This document shows, piece after piece, positions 53,351-63,717 of a DNA stretch of 64,000 nucleotides. Both the position numbers and the translations under genes were made by a program. How positions within the stretch are numbered: position 1 is the stretch's first letter; every line of letters begins with the position of its first letter. The DNA comes from Sinomonas gamaensis (GTDB taxonomy: Bacteria > Actinomycetota > Actinomycetes > Actinomycetales > Micrococcaceae). Where the stretch lies: NCBI RefSeq assembly GCF_005876955.1, contig NZ_SSCL01000002.1, positions 433,489-497,488 of the forward strand, in the 5' to 3' direction. Below the pieces are notes generated by a model. That model was not told the origin of the DNA, searched no databases, and saw nothing but the letters and a program-made list of their open reading frames with translations.

Positions 53351-54312
53351 TACCCGCGGGCCCTGGGGTGCGCCGCGGCGTACACCTCGCGGAGCGTCTC
53401 GGCCGTGACCAGCGTGTAGACCTGCGTGGTGGTCACGGACGCGTGGCCGAGGAGTTCTTGGACCACTCGGACGTCGGCGCCGCCCTCGAGGAGGTGGGTC
53501 GCGAACGAGTGGCGGAGCGTGTGCGGGGAGACGTCGCGGTCGATCTTCGCGCGCTCGGCTGCATCCTTCAGGATGGTCCACGCGCTCTGGCGGCTGAGCC
53601 TGCCGCCTCGGGCGTTGAGGAAGAGCGCGGGCGTTCCGGCGCCCTTACCGGCCAGAGCCGGCCGTCCCCGGACGAGGTAGTCGTCGACGGCGCGTGCCCC
53701 ATACGAACCTAGGGGGACGAGCCGGGCCTTCGAGCCCTTGCCGAAGAGGCGCACGACGGCAGGTCCGTCGTCGTCCGCGCCGCCGAGGCGGATGTCGTCG
53801 ACATCCAGCCCCACGGCCTCGCTGATGCGCGCGCCCGTCGAGTAGAGGAATTCGAGGAGGGCTCGATCGCGGAGTCCGGTCGGGGTGTCCACCGAGGCGG
53901 CGTCGAGGATGCGGGCCACGTCGTCGACCGGGATCGCCTTGGGCAGGCGCTGCCCCGGCAGGGGCGGGTGGACATCGGCGGCGGGATCTCCCGCCGTCGT
54001 CCCTTCGAGGGCCCAGAAGCGGTGCAGGCCGCGGACCGCGACCACGGTGCGCGCCGCCGAGCGCACGCCCAAGGGGGTGCCGCCGTCGGCTCCGTCCCGA
54101 AGCGCCTCCGCGAACCGGGAGACGTGCTGCCGGGCGACGTCACCCGGCGACTCGAGGCCGCACGACGCGAGGTACTCGAGATAGCGCCGGAGATCCCGGC
54201 GGTAGGCGGCAAGGGTGTTCGCGGCGAGGCCGCGCTCGACGGCAAGGTGCCGGAGGTAGTCGTCGACCCCGGACGCGAGCGCCCGCGCCGGTTCGAGGCG
54301 CCCGTCTGCCAT
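53350..54312 (-). CDS. xerD: tyrosine site-specific recombinase XerD
   Basis: A 320-residue chromosome-dimer resolvase. The N-terminal SAM-like domain ([23 protein letters not shown]) and catalytic residues R162, K195, H264, R267, H290 and Y299 are all present ([28 protein letters not shown]). ATG 54312 overlaps the upstream NUDIX stop (TGATG); the much longer open frame to 55521 is shadow over pyrG. Its place after pyrG and the NUDIX gene is the core actinobacterial order, so it is not a phage integrase. Confidence 0.94.
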   Translation of the reverse strand: MADGRLEPARALASGVDDYLRHLAVERGLAANTLAAYRRDLRRYLEYLASCGLESPGDVARQHVSRFAEALRDGADGGTPLGVRSAARTVVAVRGLHRFWALEGTTAGDPAADVHPPLPGQRLPKAIPVDDVARILDAASVDTPTGLRDRALLEFLYSTGARISEAVGLDVDDIRLGGADDDGPAVVRLFGKGSKARLVPLGSYGARAVDDYLVRGRPALAGKGAGTPALFLNARGGRLSRQSAWTILKDAAERAKIDRDVSPHTLRHSFATHLLEGGADVRVVQELLGHASVTTTQVYTLVTAETLREVYAAAHPRARG

Positions 54313-54962
54313 CAGCGCTGCGCCGGATGCGCGGGCCAGGGCTCGTCTCCGGGCCGGAGGCCCTGGAAGTCCCGGCGACTCGCCTCCCGCGCCGCGAGGA
54401 TGGCGACGACGGCGCTCGGGTTGTGCAGGCGGCCGTCCAGAACCGCTTCGGCCGCCTCGTCGAGGCTCACCCAGGCGAACTCGATCTCCGACTCCTCGGC
54501 CGTCCGCTCGTGCCGCTCGTGGTGTGGGATCACCGAAAGCCGCCGCGCAAGGTAGATGCGGATGGCCTCGCTCGAGGATCCCGGGGAGTTGAAGAAGTCG
54601 ACGAGGACGTTCCACTCGCCAGCCGCGAGATCTGCCTCCTCGGCGAGCTCCCGCGCCGCGGCATCCAGGTTCGATTCGCCGTCGACATCGAGAATGCCCG
54701 CTGGCACCTCCCACAGGAGCATGCCCACGGGGTGCCGGTACTGCCTCAGCAGCAGCACTCTGCCGTCCTCGTCCATCGGAAGGATCGCAACGGCGCCCGG
54801 ATGCTCGATGAACTCCCGGCGGAGGGGCTCCGACCCGGGCGAGAGCTCGAAGGTGTCCGAGCGGACGTCCCAGATCTTGCCCTTGTAGACAGCCTCCGAG
54901 GAGAGCACGCGCCGCGGGCTCAGCGCATCCTCGAGGTGCGGCCGCGGCGCGTGCGTCGTCAT
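54312..54962 (-). CDS. NUDIX hydrolase, ADP-ribose pyrophosphatase type
   Basis: A 216-residue NUDIX protein. The box reads [18 protein letters not shown] followed by AEEADL: the REL-x-EE core is intact, but the usual Gly after EE-x is Asp and the spacing before the first Glu is one longer. Preceded by [19 protein letters not shown], the ADP-ribose pyrophosphatase hallmark. Hydrolyses ADP-ribose to AMP and ribose 5-phosphate. Between pyrG (9-bp gap) and xerD (1-bp overlap), like Rv1700. Confidence 0.9.
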   Translation of the reverse strand: MTTHAPRPHLEDALSPRRVLSSEAVYKGKIWDVRSDTFELSPGSEPLRREFIEHPGAVAILPMDEDGRVLLLRQYRHPVGMLLWEVPAGILDVDGESNLDAAARELAEEADLAAGEWNVLVDFFNSPGSSSEAIRIYLARRLSVIPHHERHERTAEESEIEFAWVSLDEAAEAVLDGRLHNPSAVVAILAAREASRRDFQGLRPGDEPWPAHPAQR

Positions 54963-54971
54963 CGCGGCTTC

Positions 54972-56726
54972 CTACTCGGACTTCTGGGCCGCAGACGCAG
55001 CCTTCGCGGCGCGTTTGGGCTCGTACTTGCCCGAAGAGCTCTGGGACCGGCGATCGAGCGCGGCCTTCACGAGCCCCACGAAGAGCGGGTGCGGGCGGGT
55101 CGGCCGAGAGCTGAGCTCCGGGTGAGCCTGCGTGGCCACGTAGTACGGATGCGTCTCGCGCGGGAGCTCGACGAACTCGACGAGCTTGCCGTCCGGAGAC
55201 GTTCCCGAGAAGACGAAGCCGGCCTCGCCGAGCTGATCCCGGTACGCGTTGTTGACCTCGTAGCGGTGGCGGTGGCGCTCGGAGACCTTCGTGGCCCCGT
55301 ACGTTTCGGCGACAACCGAGTTGTCCTGAAGGACGGCGTCGTACAGGCCCAGGCGCATCGTCCCTCCCATGTCGCCCTTGCCCTCGACAATGTCGAGCTG
55401 CTCGGCCATGGTCGCGATGACCGGGTACTTCGAATCCGGCTCGAACTCGGTCGACGACGCTCCCTCGAGCCCTACGACGTTGCGCGCGTACTCGATCACC
55501 ATGCACTGGAGGCCGAGGCACAGGCCCAGCGTGGGGAGCCCTCGCTCGCGCGAGAACGTAAGCGCCCCGAGCTTGCCCTCGAGCCCGCGGATGCCGAACC
55601 CGCCCGGCACAACGATGGCGTCAACGCCTGCAAGGGCCTTCTCAGCGCCTTCCGGCGTCTGGCACTCGTCCGAGGCCACCCAGCGGATGTTGACCTTCGT
55701 ATCGTTCGCGAAGCCGCCCGCGCGGAGGGCCTCGGTGACCGAGAGATAGGCGTCCGGCAGGTCGATGTACTTGCCGACGAGTGCGATGTTCACCTCGTGC
55801 GCCGGCTCGTGGACCGCTTTGAGGAGACGGTCCCACTTGGTCCAGTCGACGTCCTTGAACGGCAGGTCGAGCGCGCGGACGATGTACGAATCGAGGCCCT
55901 GCGCGTGGATGACCTTCGGGATGTCGTAGATGCTCGGGGCGTCGGGGCAGTTCACCACCGCGTCCGTGTCCACGTCGCACATGCGGCCGATCTTGTCCCG
56001 CATCGCTTCCGGGATCTGGCGATCAGAGCGCACCACGATCGCCTCGGGCTGGATGCCGATCGAGCGCAGGGCCGCGACCGAGTGCTGCGTCGGCTTGGTC
56101 TTGAGCTCCTGGGACGGGCCGATGTACGGCACGAGGGAGACGTGCAGGAAGAAGACGTTGCCGCGGCCGATGTCCTGACGGACCTGACGCGCCGCCTCGA
56201 GGAACGGCTGCGACTCGATGTCCCCGACCGTTCCGCCGATCTCGGTGATGATGACGTCCGGCGCGTCGGGGCCTTCGGAGGGAAGCCGCATGCGCCGCTT
56301 GATCTCGTCGGTGATGTGCGGGATGACCTGGACGGTGTCGCCGAGGTACTCGCCGCGGCGCTCCTTGGCGATGACCGTCGAGTAGACCTGACCGGTGGTC
56401 ACGTTCGCCGAGCCGTCGAGGGACTCGTCGAGGAACCGCTCGTAATGCCCGATGTCGAGGTCGGTCTCAGCACCGTCGTCGGTCACGAAGACCTCGCCGT
56501 GCTGGAAGGGGTTCATTGTGCCCGGGTCCACGTTGAGGTACGGGTCGAGCTTCTGCATCGTGACGGAGAGACCGCGTCCTCGCAGGAGGTGCCCGAGGCT
56601 CGACGCCGTCAGACCCTTTCCGAGCGAAGAGGCCACGCCTCCGGTCACGAAGATCTGCTTGGTCGTCTTGTCGGCGTCTGAGAATCGGGAATGAGAGCGA
56701 TGCACCACGGAATTCGAGCTTATCAT
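54972..56726 (-). CDS. pyrG: CTP synthase
   Basis: A 584-residue glutamine-dependent UTP-to-CTP amination enzyme. Synthetase domain: [21 protein letters not shown]; glutaminase domain: nucleophile Cys in GLCLGLQ and the HPE pair in [10 protein letters not shown]. The C-terminal ~25 residues are a Lys/Ala-rich extension. The ATG at 56726 overlaps the recN stop (ATGA); the true start might be slightly internal, since the first ~20 residues are unlike the family. Confidence 0.97.
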   Translation of the reverse strand: MISSNSVVHRSHSRFSDADKTTKQIFVTGGVASSLGKGLTASSLGHLLRGRGLSVTMQKLDPYLNVDPGTMNPFQHGEVFVTDDGAETDLDIGHYERFLDESLDGSANVTTGQVYSTVIAKERRGEYLGDTVQVIPHITDEIKRRMRLPSEGPDAPDVIITEIGGTVGDIESQPFLEAARQVRQDIGRGNVFFLHVSLVPYIGPSQELKTKPTQHSVAALRSIGIQPEAIVVRSDRQIPEAMRDKIGRMCDVDTDAVVNCPDAPSIYDIPKVIHAQGLDSYIVRALDLPFKDVDWTKWDRLLKAVHEPAHEVNIALVGKYIDLPDAYLSVTEALRAGGFANDTKVNIRWVASDECQTPEGAEKALAGVDAIVVPGGFGIRGLEGKLGALTFSRERGLPTLGLCLGLQCMVIEYARNVVGLEGASSTEFEPDSKYPVIATMAEQLDIVEGKGDMGGTMRLGLYDAVLQDNSVVAETYGATKVSERHRHRYEVNNAYRDQLGEAGFVFSGTSPDGKLVEFVELPRETHPYYVATQAHPELSSRPTRPHPLFVGLVKAALDRRSQSSSGKYEPKRAAKAASAAQKSE

Positions 56727-58531
56727 CTCTTCGGCGACCGGGAACGGGTTGCCCCGCGCGCCGCAGCTGCTTTTGCCGGAACCTTCTCGCGCTCCGATCG
56801 CGCGTCGTCGAGGAGCTCTTGGGCGTGGGCCCTCGCGGAAGCCGAGTCCTCCTGCCCGGCCAGCATGCGGGCCAGTTCGATTACGCGCTCGTCCTCTGCG
56901 AGGAGCGCCACATCGCTCGAGGTGAACCCTGCGACACCCTCGCTCCCGTCGTCCCCGCGTGCGCCCGATGCGACAGAGGTCTTGGTGACCCTGATATGGC
57001 GGTCAGCGAACGCTGCGACCTGCGGCAGGTGCGTCACCACGAGCACTTGGACGTGCCGTGCGAGCATGGCCAGCCGCCGTCCGATCTCGACCGCCGCACG
57101 GCCGCCGACCCCGGCGTCCACTTCGTCGAAGACAAACGTCGGCACAGGGTCCACGGCGGCGAGCACCACCTCGATCGCGAGCATGACCCGCGAGAGCTCT
57201 CCGCCTGAGGCGCCCTTGCCGAGTGCCCGGGCCGGAGCCCCGGCATGGGGACGGAGGAGGATCGCCACCTCGTCGGCTCCGAGGGGGCCGAGCTCGGCCG
57301 TCTCCTCGACCGTCACTTGAAGGGTCGCATCCGGCATCGCGAGCGCGGTGAGCTCGTCGCTCACCCGGAGCGCGAGCTCGGCGGCAGCGTCCCTGCGGCG
57401 TACGGTGAGCTCCGTGGCCAGCGCCCGGAGCTTCTCCTCGTCGCGCGCGACCTGCTCGCCGAGGACCTCGATGCGGCCGCCGTCGTCCTGCAGCTCGTAG
57501 AGTCGCTTCTGGCCGGCCTCGGCCCAGGCGATGACCTCGTCCACGCTGGGGGCGTACTTGCGGATGAGGCCACCGAGTGCTGCGCGCCGCTCCTCGACTT
57601 CCGCGAGCCGCCCAGGTCCGTCAGCGTCGAGCGATGCACCGTAGCTCGCGAGCTCGCCCGCGATGTCCGCGAGCACGTAGCCGACCTCGGTGAGCCGCTC
57701 GGCTGCCGCGGCCAGCGCAGGGTCGTGCTCGGAGACCTGGTCGAGCGCCCGCTTGGCGGCGTCCACGAGCGTAGTGGCATCGCCGGCGTCACCGAAGTCC
57801 TCTGCGACGAGCGCCTCGTGCGCCTGCTGCGCAGCGAGCCTCAACGCCTCCAGATTGGAAAGCCTGAGGGACTCGGTTCTGAGCTCCTCGTCCTCGCCCG
57901 GCTGAGGGTCGACGGCGGCGATCTCCTCGAGCGCCGCCTCAAGCGCCTCCGCTTCTCGGATCCGCTCCCGCGACGCCGAGGTCAGTTCGGCCAGCTCCCG
58001 CTGCGCCGCGGTCCAGCCCGCGTACAGGGAGGTGTACTCCCCCAATCTGGCCGCGAACTCGTCGCCCGCGAAACGGTCGAGCGCCTCCCTTTGGGCGGCC
58101 GAGCTCTTGAGCCGCAGCTGCTCCGATTGGCCGTGGATCACCACGAGCTGCTGTCCCACCTCGGCGAGGGCACCGACCGGCGCCGCGCGGCCGCCCAGAT
58201 GGGCCCGGCTCCGCCCATCCGCACTCACGGTGCGGGCGAGCAGCAGGTCCGCAACGCCGTCGTGCTCGTCAACCTCGGCCCCCGCATCAAGCGCGCGCTC
58301 GACGGCGGCGTGCCCGGGCGCAAGTCTCACGCTCGCCTCGGCGAGGGCGGACTTCGCGCCCACCCGGACGGCCCCAGCATCGGAACGACCGCCGAGGAGG
58401 AGGCCGAGCGCAGTGACCACCATCGTCTTGCCCGCTCCGGTTTCACCCGTGACCACGCTCAAGCCCGGTCCGAGGGGCAAGGCGGCGTCGGCGATGACGC
58501 CCAAGTCGCGGATCCGAAGTTCTTCGATCAC
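56723..58531 (-). CDS. recN: DNA repair ATPase RecN
   Basis: A 602-residue SMC-like protein for double-strand-break repair. Walker A is GETGAGKT near residue 33, long helical/coiled-coil arms occupy ~160-380, and the ABC-type [13 protein letters not shown] signature and [11 protein letters not shown]alker B lie in the C-terminal half. GTG 58531 overlaps the nadK stop (GTGA); the open frame to 58621 is inside nadK. Confidence 0.95.
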   Translation of the reverse strand: MIEELRIRDLGVIADAALPLGPGLSVVTGETGAGKTMVVTALGLLLGGRSDAGAVRVGAKSALAEASVRLAPGHAAVERALDAGAEVDEHDGVADLLLARTVSADGRSRAHLGGRAAPVGALAEVGQQLVVIHGQSEQLRLKSSAAQREALDRFAGDEFAARLGEYTSLYAGWTAAQRELAELTSASRERIREAEALEAALEEIAAVDPQPGEDEELRTESLRLSNLEALRLAAQQAHEALVAEDFGDAGDATTLVDAAKRALDQVSEHDPALAAAAERLTEVGYVLADIAGELASYGASLDADGPGRLAEVEERRAALGGLIRKYAPSVDEVIAWAEAGQKRLYELQDDGGRIEVLGEQVARDEEKLRALATELTVRRRDAAAELALRVSDELTALAMPDATLQVTVEETAELGPLGADEVAILLRPHAGAPARALGKGASGGELSRVMLAIEVVLAAVDPVPTFVFDEVDAGVGGRAAVEIGRRLAMLARHVQVLVVTHLPQVAAFADRHIRVTKTSVASGARGDDGSEGVAGFTSSDVALLAEDERVIELARMLAGQEDSASARAHAQELLDDARSEREKVPAKAAAARGATRSRSPKR

Positions 58532-59571
58532 TGGTCGCTGTCCTTCCCGATCTCTGCCTTCGCCTCTGCGCCGGTAGCCTCTGCACTGGCGTGGATGCTT
58601 CCGATCTTCCTGCCCGACCACGGCTGGGCGGGGAGCTCCGCCACCGCGCCGCCTCCGTTGCTGCCAAGAGGTGCGGGCCCGCGCCAGCCGTGAATGGGAA
58701 GCTCGAACTTCCGGACCAGTCGGGCGGAGAAGGGCGTTGCGCTGATGCGGGCGAGCCTCACCGGACGTGGCGATCTCGTCACCTCGACGCGCGCGCCCGG
58801 CGGCAGGTCCACGCTGCGCCTGCCATCACACCACAGGACCCCTTGGGCGTCGGTGCGGTTGAGGATCTCGATCGCCAGCCTCGAATGCGGGGAGACGACA
58901 AGGGGCCGCGCGAAGAGCGCATGGGCGCTGATGGGGGCGATGAGCAGCGCCTCGACCTCCGGCCATACGACGGGACCACCCGCGGAAAACGAGTACGCGG
59001 TGCTCCCCGTGGGCGTCGCGAGGACCACGCCGTCGCATCCGAAGGACGTGAGCGGCTTGCCGTCGACCTCCGTGACCACTTCGATCATGCGCTCGCGGCT
59101 GGCCTTCTCGATGGCCGCCTCGTTGAGGGCCCAGCTATGAGCTACCTTGCGTCCGCGGATCCACACCGTGACGTCGATGGTCATGCGCTCCTCGACGGAA
59201 TAGCTCCGGCTCGCAATCCACTCGACGGTCTGGGCGAGGTCTGCCCGCTCGCTCTCAGCGAGGAAGCCGACATGGCCCAGATTCACCCCCAGGAGCGGCA
59301 CGTCGACCTCGCGGACGAGCTCCGCGGCCCGCAGGATTGTGCCATCTCCGCCGAGGACCATGACGAGCTCCACATCCGCCAGCTCCACGTCGCGGCCGAG
59401 GATCTCGGTGGGGTGGTCGAGGCCCCCGAAATGGGCCTCGAGGTCCTTCTGCTGCTGGTCCGCCATCACCGGCACAAGGCCTGAGCCGTGGAGCTGGGCG
59501 CAGGCCTCCTGGGCCGCGATCATCGACTCCTCTCGGCCAGTGTGCGCCAAGACAAGCACGCGTCTGTTCAT
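58528..59571 (-). CDS. nadK: NAD kinase
   Basis: A 347-residue NAD kinase producing NADP. GGDGT motif (VLGGDGTILRAA), the NE/D segment and GSTAYSFSAGGP are conserved. The C-terminal ~50 residues are Ala/Glu-rich and variable. ATG 59571 overlaps the tlyA stop by 4 bp. Together with tlyA and recN it follows the Rv1694-Rv1695-Rv1696 order. Confidence 0.95.
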   Translation of the reverse strand: MNRRVLVLAHTGREESMIAAQEACAQLHGSGLVPVMADQQQKDLEAHFGGLDHPTEILGRDVELADVELVMVLGGDGTILRAAELVREVDVPLLGVNLGHVGFLAESERADLAQTVEWIASRSYSVEERMTIDVTVWIRGRKVAHSWALNEAAIEKASRERMIEVVTEVDGKPLTSFGCDGVVLATPTGSTAYSFSAGGPVVWPEVEALLIAPISAHALFARPLVVSPHSRLAIEILNRTDAQGVLWCDGRRSVDLPPGARVEVTRSPRPVRLARISATPFSARLVRKFELPIHGWRGPAPLGSNGGGAVAELPAQPWSGRKIGSIHASAEATGAEAKAEIGKDSDQ

Positions 59572-60392
59572 GGCGTTCCCCTTCCTCGGGCCGTCGGATC
59601 AGGCCACACGGTGTTGAGGAGTTCTTCGACTCCCACCGGGTCATCGAGGTCATCCCCTCCCGGACGCCTCAGCCACAGGAAGTATTCCACGTTGCCGTCT
59701 TGGCCGGGCAGCGGACTCTCGGCGAGCCCGCGCAGGGCGAGGCCGGATTCGACGGCGGCCCGCGCCACGCCTTCGACGGCGCGCCGACGCTCGGCGTCGG
59801 AGCTGACGACGCCGGTCTTCGCCAGCCGCTCGCGGCCCACCTCGAACTGTGGCTTGACCATGAGGAGGAGGTCGCCGCCGGGCTCAGTGCTGCCGGCCAG
59901 AGCGTCAATGACAAGCGTGAGCGAGATGAACGACAGGTCGGCCACGGTGAGGCCCACCGTGCCTCCGATCAGGCCTGGCGTGAGGTCCCGGACGTTGAGT
60001 CCTTCGTGGACGGCGACCCGTTGGTCCGCCCTGAGCCGCTCGACCAGCTGGTCGTGGCCGACGTCCACTGCGACGACGCGCGCCGCCCCCGCTTCCAGGA
60101 GGACATCCGTGAAGCCTCCCGTCGACGCGCCGGCGTCCAGGCACACGAGGCCTTGCGGCCGGACCTCCGGAAAGCGCGCAAGGGCCCCGGCGAGCTTGTG
60201 GCCGGCCCGGCTTGCGTAGCGATCGTGCTCGGAAGCCTCGACGTCGATCGAGTCGTCAGAGGACACTGCGAGGGAGGGCTTGGCCACCGTGTGACCGGCG
60301 ACGGACACGTGCCCGTCCGCGATGAGCTTGGCGGCATGGGTACGAGAGCGGGCCAGTCCGCGGCTGACGAGTTCGAGGTCCAGTCGCGGCAC
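59568..60392 (-). CDS. tlyA: TlyA-family rRNA (cytidine-2'-O)-methyltransferase
   Basis: A 274-residue protein with an N-terminal S4 domain (RLDLELVSRGLARSRTHAAKLIADGHVSVAG) and an FtsJ-like Rossmann methyltransferase domain with SAM-binding LDAGASTGGFTDVLL. TlyA 2'-O-methylates 16S and 23S rRNA cytidines and confers capreomycin sensitivity in mycobacteria. GTG 60392 follows 3 bp after the small ORF, so the two are coupled. Confidence 0.94.
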   Translation of the reverse strand: MPRLDLELVSRGLARSRTHAAKLIADGHVSVAGHTVAKPSLAVSSDDSIDVEASEHDRYASRAGHKLAGALARFPEVRPQGLVCLDAGASTGGFTDVLLEAGAARVVAVDVGHDQLVERLRADQRVAVHEGLNVRDLTPGLIGGTVGLTVADLSFISLTLVIDALAGSTEPGGDLLLMVKPQFEVGRERLAKTGVVSSDAERRRAVEGVARAAVESGLALRGLAESPLPGQDGNVEYFLWLRRPGGDDLDDPVGVEELLNTVWPDPTARGRGTP

Positions 60393-60395
60393 GCG

Positions 60396-60539
60396 CTAGT
60401 CCCCCGGCTCCTCATCGAGTGCAGTGGCGAGAGCGTCATGGAACTGTTCGAAGGCCTCGGCCCGCTCCACGCCGCCGAGGGAGCTCGCCTGCTCCAGCAG
60501 CGCCAGAGCACGGTCCATCACGGGCGTTTCCTCGCTCAT
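60396..60539 (-). CDS. small conserved ORF between HAD phosphatase and tlyA (Rv1693-like position)
   Basis: A 47-residue ORF: ATG 60539, stop TAG 60396, product MSEETPVMDRALALLEQASS... ending DEEPGD. It is helical and acidic without a known domain. M. tuberculosis has a similarly small gene (Rv1693) in the same place, between its HAD phosphatase and tlyA. GC-rich third positions fit coding sequence. Confidence 0.6.
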   Translation of the reverse strand: MSEETPVMDRALALLEQASSLGGVERAEAFEQFHDALATALDEEPGD

Positions 60540-60575
60540 ATCCCCCAGCTTATCGATGGCTCGGTGGACTGGGCG

Positions 60576-61577
60576 TCAGCGCTCCCAGACGAGTTCGGGG
60601 GCGGTCGGCTCTTCGCTGTCCGGCTGGGCCTCCCACCACGCTGCGCACGCTGCACGCCACGCGTCGAGGTCCTCAGGCTGGCCGCTGACGCGAATGGTCC
60701 TGCCCTCGACCCTGGCCTGAGAACGCCCAGCCCGCCACCCGCCGTCGAACGCCTCGGGGAACGCGTAGGGGGCGTAGAGCTCGTCCAGCGTCGCGAGGAT
60801 GTAGGTGGGTCGCTCCTCGGTCCTCGCGGCGAGGATGCTCTGTCTCGTGTCGACCCCCGTCAGAACCGCCGCCGTTTCGAACCCAGCCCGGTTGCCGCCG
60901 AGAATATCGGTGTCCAGCCGGTCGCCGACGACCAGCGGCCGCCGGGCCCCGAGGCGTTCTGCCGCGGTAAGGAACAGCGGCGCTTCGGGCTTGCCCGCGA
61001 CGAGCGGCTCCTTTGCCGTGGCCGCACGGACTGCATTCACGAGACTCCCGTTGCCCGGCGCGATCCCGCGGGCCTGCGGAATCGAAAGGTCGGTGTTCGT
61101 CGCGATCCAGAGTGCGCCCCCGGCCACTGCGTAGGACGCTTCCGCGAGGTCACGCCATCCCAGATCCGGGCTGAAGCCCTGGATGACCGCAACGGGCTCG
61201 TCCTCCGCCGAGTGGACCGGAACGAGCCCACGAGCTTCGACTTCGCGGCGCAGCGCGGGGCTTCCGGTCACCAGAACCTTCGATCCCGCTGGCACCTTGC
61301 GGGCAAGCAGCTCGGCGCCCGCCTGTGCGGAGCTCACGACGTCGTCCGTCTCGGCGGGCGCGCCGAGCTCGCGCAGGTGGGCGGCGACCTCAGCTGTGGA
61401 GCGCGAGGCGTTGTTGGTCACGTAACCAAGGCGCACGCCGCGGCCAGCGAGCCCCCGCAGCGCCTCCGGTGCTCCGGGGATCGCGTGGGGGCCCGCATAT
61501 ACGACACCGTCCAGATCGGACAGAACCGCGTCGAAGGCGTCGATGAAGACGGTGGTTCCTTGCAGCGACTCAGGCAT
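60576..61577 (-). CDS. HAD-IIA family phosphatase (NagD/phosphoglycolate-phosphatase-like)
   Basis: A 333-residue HAD hydrolase with DLDGVVYAG (nucleophile Asp), VTNNASRS and VVGDRLDTDILGG, the three core motifs of the NagD/p-nitrophenylphosphatase subgroup. The substrate is unknown. ATG 61577 (MPESLQG) overlaps the TPR-like gene stop; the frame runs on to 61613. Matches Rv1692 in the conserved order. Confidence 0.9.
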   Translation of the reverse strand: MPESLQGTTVFIDAFDAVLSDLDGVVYAGPHAIPGAPEALRGLAGRGVRLGYVTNNASRSTAEVAAHLRELGAPAETDDVVSSAQAGAELLARKVPAGSKVLVTGSPALRREVEARGLVPVHSAEDEPVAVIQGFSPDLGWRDLAEASYAVAGGALWIATNTDLSIPQARGIAPGNGSLVNAVRAATAKEPLVAGKPEAPLFLTAAERLGARRPLVVGDRLDTDILGGNRAGFETAAVLTGVDTRQSILAARTEERPTYILATLDELYAPYAFPEAFDGGWRAGRSQARVEGRTIRVSGQPEDLDAWRAACAAWWEAQPDSEEPTAPELVWER

Positions 61578-63717
61578 CGTCCGAGCCGGCAGTGCCGGGA
61601 GCTTCGCCTTCACTGTCGCTGCCGACCAGCTCCGACTCGTCGCGCTCGGTCACGCCGATCTCGTCCTCGGCCAGAGCCGACTCCTCGGCCGCCGGACCCT
61701 CGTCGTCCGCTCGGCTGCCAGTCTCGTCCGCGCTCTCGTCGGCTTGGGCGTCGCTTTCTTCCTCCGCGTGGCTCTCGTCGGCCTGAGTTTCGTCGTCTTC
61801 ATCGGAGCCGACATAGAGATCGGCCTCGTCCTCTTCGTCCTCGCCGAGGTCGAGGATGTCCGGCTCACTGAACTCTCCGACGCCGAGGGCGCTCTCTGCC
61901 ACCCCGATCTGGCGATACCACTTGGCTGCCTCGTCCGCGCGCCCCGCAGCGCTCAGCGCGTCGGCATAAGCCTCGAACAGCCGGGGGCTGAACGAGAAGG
62001 CGCGATTGAGGTCGAGCTGCGGAATCTCCAGCTCCTCCACTGCGCCCGCGAAGTCGCCCATGTCTGCCCGCGCGCCTGAGGCGACGATGGCCAGTTCCAC
62101 TTTGCTGGCCGTATCGAGCATGTCGCGCTCCTCGGAGCGCGCCAGCTCGAGCGCCTTCTCCGGCCGCCCGAGCCCACGCTCGCAATCGGCCATGTGAGGA
62201 AGGTGAATGCTCGACCCCGTAATCCGGCGGAACGTCCGGAATTCGCGCAGGGCGTCGTCATAGTGACCAGCGGCGTACGCCGTCATTCCCACGGCTTCGC
62301 GCACAGCGCCGATCCGGCCGCCACGACGGCTTGCCGCCAGGGCATGCTCGAACGCCAGCTCGGGGTTGATGTCAATCAGGCGCCCTGCCATGACAAGATG
62401 CTTCGAAACCCATTCCGCGTTCCGGCCATCGAGCGTCCGCAGCTGAGCCATCGTGCCGCGGTCGAGCTCCTTGCCCGTGACGTCCGGGTCGATCTCGGGC
62501 GACCGCTCGCGATCCGGTCGGTTCGAAGCACGCAGGTCCCCTGCATTGTGCTCGCGCCTGAAGCCCTCTTCGCGGTGCTCGTGGCCGCCTTGACGCTCAA
62601 AACGCGGCCGCTCGGATCGCTCGCCACGGTCGGGACGGTCACCGTACGGACGACGCTCACCACGATCGGGACGGTCACCGTACGGACGACGCTCACCACG
62701 GTCCTCACGGTCAAACCGCGGGCGCTCACCACGGTCACCGTACGAGGTGCGCTCACCACGGTTCGGTCGGTCACCATAGGGCCTGCGCTCGCCACGGTCC
62801 TCGCGGTCGCCATACGGGCGCCGCTCACCACGATCGGGACGATCGCCATACGGCCGACGCTCACCACGGTCCTCACGGTCAAACCTCGGACGCTCACCAC
62901 GATCACCGAACGGACGCCGCTCACCACGATCGGGACGCTCACCATACGGGCGCCGCTCACCACGATCACCGAAGGAACGCCGCTCACCACGGTCAGGGCG
63001 GTCACCATACGGCCGCCGCTCACCACGATCAGGACGATCACCATACGGCCGACGCTCACCCCGGTCACCATAAGGACGACGCTCACCACGGTCAGGGCGG
63101 TCACCATACGGCCGACGCTCACCCCGGTCACCATAAGGACGACGCTCACCACGGTCAGGGCGGTCACCATACGGCCGCCGCTCACCCCGATCGCGACGAT
63201 CACCATAAGGACGCCGCTCACCACGATCCTCACGGTCAAACCTCGGACGCTCACCACGATCACCGAAGGGACGACGCTCACCACGATCAGGACGATCGCC
63301 GTACGGGCGGCGCTCGCTGCGATCGCCGAAGGGACGGCGATTGTCGCGATCCCCGCGATCGCCGTAGGGACGACGATCCCCGCGGTCATCCTGGCCGTAG
63401 CGAGGGCGATCGCCGCGGTCACCGAACGGCCGGCGTTCGCCCTGCCCGGCAGGACGGTACGACCGGCGCTCGCCACGATCGTCGCGACGATCCCCGCGGT
63501 CGCGCTCATCGCGGGAACGGTCACGCTCACCACCACGTGCGCCCCACGAAGGATTGTCCTCGTCACGTCGACGGTCGCGGAAGCCGCGAGGTTCACCGCC
63601 AGAATTGTTCGCACCGCGGAAGGCACCACCAGACCGATCAGAGCCCCGGCCTCCGGCGCCACGACGCGGGCCACCAAACCCCCGTCCGCCTTGGCCGCGC
63701 CTGAAGTCCTCTGCCAT
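61570..63717 (-). CDS. TPR-like protein with long Arg/Asp/Gly repeat region
   Basis: A ~715-residue protein in four parts: a Gly/Arg-rich N-terminus (~1-90); a repetitive region of ~300 residues built from RGERRPYGDRPD-like 12-mers; a helical TPR-like domain (~410-600, LVMAGRLIDINPELAFEHALAASRRGGR and similar); and an acidic Asp/Glu/Ala tail. The TPR and tail match the small Rv1691-type protein of this cluster; the repeats are an extra. Such RGG/RD-rich regions often bind RNA or phase-separate (inference). RBS AGGAAAGGAACCAC precedes ATG 63717. Function unknown. Confidence 0.85.
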   Translation of the reverse strand: MAEDFRRGQGGRGFGGPRRGAGGRGSDRSGGAFRGANNSGGEPRGFRDRRRDEDNPSWGARGGERDRSRDERDRGDRRDDRGERRSYRPAGQGERRPFGDRGDRPRYGQDDRGDRRPYGDRGDRDNRRPFGDRSERRPYGDRPDRGERRPFGDRGERPRFDREDRGERRPYGDRRDRGERRPYGDRPDRGERRPYGDRGERRPYGDRPDRGERRPYGDRGERRPYGDRPDRGERRPYGDRPDRGERRSFGDRGERRPYGERPDRGERRPFGDRGERPRFDREDRGERRPYGDRPDRGERRPYGDREDRGERRPYGDRPNRGERTSYGDRGERPRFDREDRGERRPYGDRPDRGERRPYGDRPDRGERSERPRFERQGGHEHREEGFRREHNAGDLRASNRPDRERSPEIDPDVTGKELDRGTMAQLRTLDGRNAEWVSKHLVMAGRLIDINPELAFEHALAASRRGGRIGAVREAVGMTAYAAGHYDDALREFRTFRRITGSSIHLPHMADCERGLGRPEKALELARSEERDMLDTASKVELAIVASGARADMGDFAGAVEELEIPQLDLNRAFSFSPRLFEAYADALSAAGRADEAAKWYRQIGVAESALGVGEFSEPDILDLGEDEEDEADLYVGSDEDDETQADESHAEEESDAQADESADETGSRADDEGPAAEESALAEDEIGVTERDESELVGSDSEGEAPGTAGSDDA
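62600..63470 (-). repeat. in-frame 36-bp-type repeat array within the TPR-like gene
   Basis: Imperfect tandem units of about 24 and 36 bp, encoding ERRPYGDR-PDRG and variants (ERRPFGDRGERPRFDREDRG). Boundaries are approximate. The units keep the reading frame, and shadow frames also remain open. It is protein-coding, not a CRISPR array. Confidence 0.9.

Noticed and set aside
53350..54312. xerD as a phage or island integrase near tRNA-Pro
   Set aside because: It sits in the conserved pyrG-NUDIX-xerD order, 26 kb from the tRNA, with no attachment-site repeats seen at the tRNA.
53350..55521. 723-codon extension of xerD
   Set aside because: The extra N-terminal part overlaps the NUDIX and pyrG genes and is Arg/Ala/Gly-rich shadow sequence; ATG 54312 gives a normal 320-residue XerD.
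62600..63470. CRISPR-like appearance of regularly spaced repeats
   Set aside because: Units are contiguous, imperfect, multiples of 3 bp and encode a continuous protein; there are no unique spacers or cas genes.
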